Shown here one piece after another: positions 6,635 to 9,488 of a stretch of 9,488 bases of DNA. Under the pieces are notes generated by a model, which was given only the letters and a program-made list of their open reading frames with translations, ran no database searches and had not been told where the DNA came from. The position numbers and the translations under genes were made by a program. Numbering within the stretch: position 1 is the stretch's first letter; each line of letters begins with the position of its first letter. Source of the stretch: Leptospiraceae bacterium UBA2033 (GTDB lineage: Bacteria > Spirochaetota > Leptospiria > Leptospirales > Leptospiraceae); the NCBI GenBank assembly GCA_002333425.1, contig DDBL01000223.1, forward strand, positions 2,394 to 11,881, written 5' to 3'.

Positions 6635-7018
6635 TTATTTTACTTCTGGCATGTCTGATAGACCGCCACCATTTACTACATTCTTAAATCCATTAGCTTC
6701 TAGAATTGCTTTTGCTTTAGAAGATCTTCCGCCAGATCTACAATACACCACAACTTTTCCTTCTTTGTTGCCAAAGTCTTTGATTCTAGACTCAACTTGA
6801 TCTACTGGAATATTCTTTGCATTCTGGTAATGACCAGAGGCATATTCCTCAGTTGTTCTAACATCTACAATTAACGCACCCTCTTTGATATACGAAATCA
6901 CATCTTTTTTGTCCACAGCCGATACTCCTCCATTGAATAATTTTAGAGCAAGGAAAATCCCTAGAGATCCCATTGCTAGATAAATTAAATTAACCATATT
7001 TAGTTTCATAAATACCAT
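6635..7018 (-). CDS. Membrane-anchored single-domain rhodanese (sulfurtransferase)
   Basis: The 127-aa protein has an N-terminal membrane segment (about residues 9-28) followed by one rhodanese domain. LIVDVRTTEEYASGHYQNAKNIP (49-71) is the CH2A-type entry, and VVVYCRSGGRS (89-99) is the active-site loop with catalytic Cys93, which carries a persulfide. The ending GGLSDMP is typical of PspE/YgaP-like rhodaneses. The family moves sulfane sulfur between thiols, thiosulfate, cyanide or protein cysteines. Three in-frame ATGs (7018, 7009 and 6997) all lack a good ribosome site. The operator at 7012-7027 overlaps the first, so a later start is possible, and the membrane segment is kept with any of them. 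It is the first gene of an operon with the DUF2892 protein and is divergent from the CsoR/CstR-like repressor, which probably controls it. Confidence 0.9.
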   Translation of the reverse strand: MVFMKLNMVNLIYLAMGSLGIFLALKLFNGGVSAVDKKDVISYIKEGALIVDVRTTEEYASGHYQNAKNIPVDQVESRIKDFGNKEGKVVVYCRSGGRSSKAKAILEANGFKNVVNGGGLSDMPEVK

Positions 7019-7027
7019 AGGGGGTAT
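7012..7027. promoter_or_regulatory. CsoR/CstR-type operator 1 (rhodanese side)
   Basis: ATACCATAGGGGGTAT overlaps the first possible start codon of the rhodanese gene. It matches the copy at 7071-7086 at 14 of 16 positions and has the AT-flanked CC...GG half-site design known for CsoR-family operators. Confidence 0.75.
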
Positions 7028-7044
7028 GATACTTTAAAATTGCA

Positions 7045-7073
7045 AGTATAAAATTTTTTATTTGACCTGTATA
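7045..7073 (-). promoter_or_regulatory. Candidate promoter of the rhodanese operon
   Basis: On the minus strand TATACA (7073-7068) is separated by 17 bases from TATACT (7050-7045), directed at the rhodanese gene. Its -35 box overlaps operator 2, and operator 1 lies just downstream of the predicted start of transcription, so repressor bound at either site should block it. Confidence 0.4.
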
Positions 7074-7089
7074 CCTTAGAGGGTATACT
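7062..7089 (+). promoter_or_regulatory. Promoter of the CsoR/CstR-like repressor gene
   Basis: TTGACC (7062-7067), a 16-base spacer and TATACT (7084-7089) make a good sigma-70-type promoter about 29 bases before the repressor start codon. Operator 2 fills the spacer and overlaps the -10 box, the classic layout for autorepression. Confidence 0.7.
7071..7086. promoter_or_regulatory. CsoR/CstR-type operator 2 (repressor side)
   Basis: ATACCTTAGAGGGTAT is embedded in a longer palindrome, GTATACC (7069-7075) with GGTATAC (7082-7088). It repeats the site at 7012-7027, with centres 59 bases apart, and covers the repressor promoter spacer. Confidence 0.78.
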
Positions 7090-7117
7090 ATGATAAAAGT
7101 TATAGTAGGAAAATTTT

Positions 7118-7381
7118 ATGAATAAACAAAAAACAGATTTGATTTCCAGATTAAGCAGAATCCAAGGTCAATTAGAAAGTATCAAAAAAAATCTAGAATC
7201 GGATGCAGAAATGGAATGTATCAAAACAATGCATTTGATAAAAGCAGCCAACAATGCTCTCAAAAAATTTGGAGAGGCATATGTATCCAATCACATGGAT
7301 GAATGCATGACAGGAAAAAATCCCAAAAAAAATATTGAAAAGGAACTAAAATCAGTAATCGAAGCAGCGTTTACTTTGTAA
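7118..7381 (+). CDS. CsoR/CstR-family (DUF156) transcriptional repressor
   Basis: This 87-aa all-helical protein matches the metal/sulfur-sensing repressor family in length and pattern: LISRLSRIQGQLESIKK (8-24) for helix 1, then MECIKTMHLIKAANNALKKFG, then YVSNHMDEC. The sensor residues fall at Cys34, His59 and Cys63, with spacings of 25 and 4. This matches the Cys-His-Cys set of copper-sensing CsoR, while the Cys34-Cys63 pair is also what CstR uses to sense persulfides. Binding of ligand, or Cys-Cys crosslinking by reactive sulfur, releases the repressor from DNA. The neighbouring rhodanese and DUF2892 genes and the two operators favour a CstR-like role. AGGA lies about 8 bases before the ATG. 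It is divergent from the rhodanese operon and probably autoregulated. The family is secure; whether the inducer is copper or sulfur is not settled. Confidence 0.9.
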   Translation: MNKQKTDLISRLSRIQGQLESIKKNLESDAEMECIKTMHLIKAANNALKKFGEAYVSNHMDECMTGKNPKKNIEKELKSVIEAAFTL

Positions 7382-7461
7382 TTTTTTGTTTTCCCATATG
7401 AGCAATTCGTATTTTCTGGATAGAGATTCTAAAAATTCTCTCCGTTAAATCAATTGCAATT

Positions 7462-9162
7462 ATGCTCAAAATAAAAAATAGCCTACATATTTATTTCCTT
7501 TCGTTTCTTACAGGCACCATCACTGGGTGCTTTGTAATTCTATTTTCTAAAATCCTTAACTTTACAGAGGGATTATTTCATTTTAACTCTATCCCATTTA
7601 GTAATCTATATTCATTTGAACCAAACTGGTTCTATTTACTATTACCCGCTCTTGGTGGAGTATTAGTTGGTTTTATCACACACTATCTTTGTCCTGAAGC
7701 AAAAGGAAATGGAATAGACGGTCTACTGGATGCATTTCACAACCAAAATGGAGAAATGCGTGGTCGTGTTTCTGTTTATAAATCAATTGTGACTATTATT
7801 ACACTCTCTTCAGGTGGAAGTGCCGGAAAAGAAGGTCCTTCCGCCCAAATAGGGGCAAGTATAGGCTCCAAAATTAACAACCTATTCGGTGGAGGAGCTA
7901 GGGCAAGGAGAACACTCTTATTAGCCGGAGCTGCTGCATCTCTTGGAACTATTTTCCAAGCACCTCTTGGCGGAGCTATTACTGCAATTGAAATGGTATA
8001 CAAAGAAGATATTGAAAGCGATGCTCTAATCCCTGCCATTATCTCCTCTGTATCAGCTTATTTTCTACTTAGTTTTTTTGGACTTGTGCATAGAGATTTA
8101 TTTACACTAAGAGAACTTGAACCAAAGTATCTTACTTTATATCCACTTCTTGGAGTTATTTGTTTTTTTGTCGGGCTAACTCTTGTTAAATTCATTCAAC
8201 GGGTAAAATCATTTTTCCTCAACTGGAATATTTATCCCCCTTTTAAGCCGGCAATTGGTGGACTCATTTGTGGAGGAATTTATTTCTTTTTTCCAGTCGT
8301 AGCAGGTACAGGCGAAACTTATATCCAAAAATTTTTATTTCAACCAGAGACTTATACAGATATACCTCGACTAGAATTGATTCAATTCGTTTTATTTGTG
8401 ATTGGGTTTAAAATCATTGTTACTTCTCTTACGATTGGCTCTGGTGGTTCTGGTGGAATTTTTGGTCCCTCTCTTTTTTTAGGTGGAACAATTGGAATGT
8501 TTGTGGCTGAAATTGCAGGACTTGCCTATAACCTGGATGCAGAGCACTATCGCAGTTTCATTCTGGTTGGAATGGGTGCATTTTACGCAGGTGTAGCTAG
8601 TGCTCCTATTGCTGCCATGATTATGGTCTGTGAAATGGTCGGTAGTTATGTGTTACTGCCGCCTCTCATGTTTTGTTCGATTGTAGTATTCCTACTTTCC
8701 AGAAAATTAAACCTCTACCAAGGTCAGACTCTGGATAGATTTCACTCACCCGCTCACCATTGGGATATTCAAACCGATATACTGCGGACAATGCCCATTT
8801 ACCACTACAAAAAATATCTACACAATTCAGCTATTGTGAAAAATACACAGTCCATGCAAACACTGAAAAAATTAGCACTAAAAACTAATGAAAAAGATTT
8901 TATCATAGTAAACAAAAACGAAAAATACTTAGGGTTTATTTCAACACTAAAGATTATGCAAGTGCAGACCAAAAGTAAAATCGAAACTTTTATGGATGAA
9001 ATTCCAGCAATTTCTATAAAACAAAACCTAGGAGAAGCTCTTGATCTACTACTAGCGCATAATCTAGATAAGGCGGCAGTGATTAATGAAAAGGGAAATT
9101 TTATTGGTTATATAAGATACCAAGAGATATTGGAGCTATACTTTTCAAAACTTAGGAAATGA
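7462..9162 (+). CDS. ClC-family chloride channel/transporter with CBS domains
   Basis: This 566-aa integral membrane protein carries the ClC anion-pore motifs in order: GNGID (82-86, a variant of GSGIP), GGSAGKEGPSAQIG (118-131) with the gating glutamate E124, and GSGGSGGIFGPSLFLGG (326-342), the GxFxP motif. The hydrophobic N-terminal 415 residues cover the usual 18-helix domain. Residues about 440-566 form a cytoplasmic pair of CBS domains, seen in MPIYHY..., KDFIIVNKNEKYLGFISTLKIMQ and KAAVINEKGNFIGYIRYQEIL, which often bind adenine nucleotides. Methionine M178 stands where the E. coli exchanger has the inner proton glutamate E203, suggesting passive channel activity or a fluoride/chloride variant, which is inference. 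No clear Shine-Dalgarno precedes the ATG. It lies 80 bases after the repressor gene on the same strand, so co-transcription is possible but not shown. Confidence 0.92.
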   Translation: MLKIKNSLHIYFLSFLTGTITGCFVILFSKILNFTEGLFHFNSIPFSNLYSFEPNWFYLLLPALGGVLVGFITHYLCPEAKGNGIDGLLDAFHNQNGEMRGRVSVYKSIVTIITLSSGGSAGKEGPSAQIGASIGSKINNLFGGGARARRTLLLAGAAASLGTIFQAPLGGAITAIEMVYKEDIESDALIPAIISSVSAYFLLSFFGLVHRDLFTLRELEPKYLTLYPLLGVICFFVGLTLVKFIQRVKSFFLNWNIYPPFKPAIGGLICGGIYFFFPVVAGTGETYIQKFLFQPETYTDIPRLELIQFVLFVIGFKIIVTSLTIGSGGSGGIFGPSLFLGGTIGMFVAEIAGLAYNLDAEHYRSFILVGMGAFYAGVASAPIAAMIMVCEMVGSYVLLPPLMFCSIVVFLLSRKLNLYQGQTLDRFHSPAHHWDIQTDILRTMPIYHYKKYLHNSAIVKNTQSMQTLKKLALKTNEKDFIIVNKNEKYLGFISTLKIMQVQTKSKIETFMDEIPAISIKQNLGEALDLLLAHNLDKAAVINEKGNFIGYIRYQEILELYFSKLRK

Positions 9163-9169
9163 AAGATAT

Positions 9170-9297
9170 GCCACAGAGGCACAGAGCCGCAGAGTTTGGG
9201 ATAAAATGTATTTTATCCATAAACGGAAATTGAGAATAATTTATCTACGCTAATCCAATCAATAATTAAACCCTCTGTGTCTTTGTGCCTCTGTGGC
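9170..9297. repeat. Long palindromic CACAGAG repeat between convergent genes (element B)
   Basis: The arms 9170-9194 and 9273-9297 are reverse complements at 22 of 25 positions, with the outer 14 bases perfect (GCCACAGAGGCACA), around a 78-base AT-rich loop. The loop itself contains ATAAAAT/ATTTTAT (9201-9216). It starts eight bases after the ClC stop and ends 17 bases before the xerD stop, in a convergent gap. It resembles dispersed CACAGAG-type intergenic palindromes seen in many bacterial genomes. No ORF for a transposase is present. Confidence 0.75.
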
Positions 9298-9314
9298 AAA
9301 ATTCTTGTATTTCG

Positions 9315-9488
9315 TTAACCTCTAGGATGATGTTTCTTGTGAACTTCCTTCAGAGATTTGTTTGCCATTTGCGTATAAATCTGAGTTGTAGAAATGTCGA
9401 TATGTCCGAGTAACTCTTGAACAGAGCGAAGATCTGCGTGGTTTTCCAGTAAATGAGTTGCAAACGAATGACGTAGAGTATGCGGAGT
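9315..9488 (-). CDS. xerD: Tyrosine recombinase XerD, C-terminal part only
   Basis: The last 57 codons of a minus-strand gene enter from the right edge; the start lies outside. The visible part has the catalytic core of a tyrosine recombinase: HTLRHSFATHLLE (first visible residues 3-15) supplies a catalytic histidine and the second arginine, LLGHIDISTTQIYTQ supplies the later histidine and the nucleophilic tyrosine, and the protein ends in KKHHPRG. That ending is characteristic of XerD (E. coli XerD ends HHPRA) and argues against a phage or integron integrase. XerD acts with XerC at dif to resolve chromosome dimers under FtsK control. Nothing seen here suggests it is mobile. Confidence 0.93.
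   Translation of the reverse strand, partial: TPHTLRHSFATHLLENHADLRSVQELLGHIDISTTQIYTQMANKSLKEVHKKHHPRG

Noticed and set aside
7776..8039. 87-aa minus-strand frame inside the ClC gene
   Set aside because: It is antisense to the conserved GKEGP and APLGG pore region, so it is a shadow of the real gene.
9315..9488. Tyrosine recombinase as an integron or phage integrase linked to the attC-like site
   Set aside because: The HHPRG C-terminus and core motifs are those of housekeeping XerD, and it lies more than 7 kb from the attC-like site.
1..9488. CRISPR array, tRNA or rRNA genes
   Set aside because: No regularly spaced direct repeats and no cloverleaf or rRNA-like sequence was seen on either strand by eye.

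Overview
The window looks like chromosomal DNA of a spirochaete of the Leptospira group. The evidence is AT-rich, A/T-ending codon use, an LruC-domain lipoprotein, a PrsW-family membrane protease fused to a cyclic-nucleotide-binding domain, and the C-terminus of a XerD recombinase. The species assignment is inferred from gene content and not proven.

Left part (1-2159), accessory in character. A minus-strand gene of unknown function runs off the left edge (1-776). It is followed by a minus-strand class I SAM methyltransferase (930-1556). Just upstream of the methyltransferase is a 146-base folded palindrome (1595-1740). Its ends match the core sites of an integron attC recombination site (GCCTAAC ... 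GTTAGGT), so the methyltransferase may be, or once have been, a gene cassette. The 419 bases after it hold no convincing gene.

Middle part (2160-6314), plus strand. A 64-aa exported, charged peptide lies 14 bases before a 611-aa PrsW-like intramembrane protease with an unusual C-terminal extension: two more membrane segments, a possible PilZ-like region, a cNMP-binding domain and a coiled coil. Next comes a 673-aa Ser/Thr/Asn-rich lipoprotein with an LruC domain and a hydrophobic, basic C-terminal tail.

Right part (6439-9488). A sulfur- or metal-stress module consists of a two-gene minus-strand operon (membrane-anchored rhodanese, then a YgaP-like DUF2892 protein) facing a CsoR/CstR-family repressor. 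Two near-identical operators (ATACC-N6-GGGTAT type) lie in the shared promoter region, so the repressor probably controls itself and the rhodanese operon. Downstream of the repressor is a ClC-type chloride channel with C-terminal CBS domains, and then the 3' end of xerD on the minus strand.

Both gaps between convergent gene ends (6315-6438 and 9163-9314) contain a long imperfect palindrome built on CACAGAG/CTCTGTG words. These look like dispersed intergenic repeats that may also act as bidirectional terminators.
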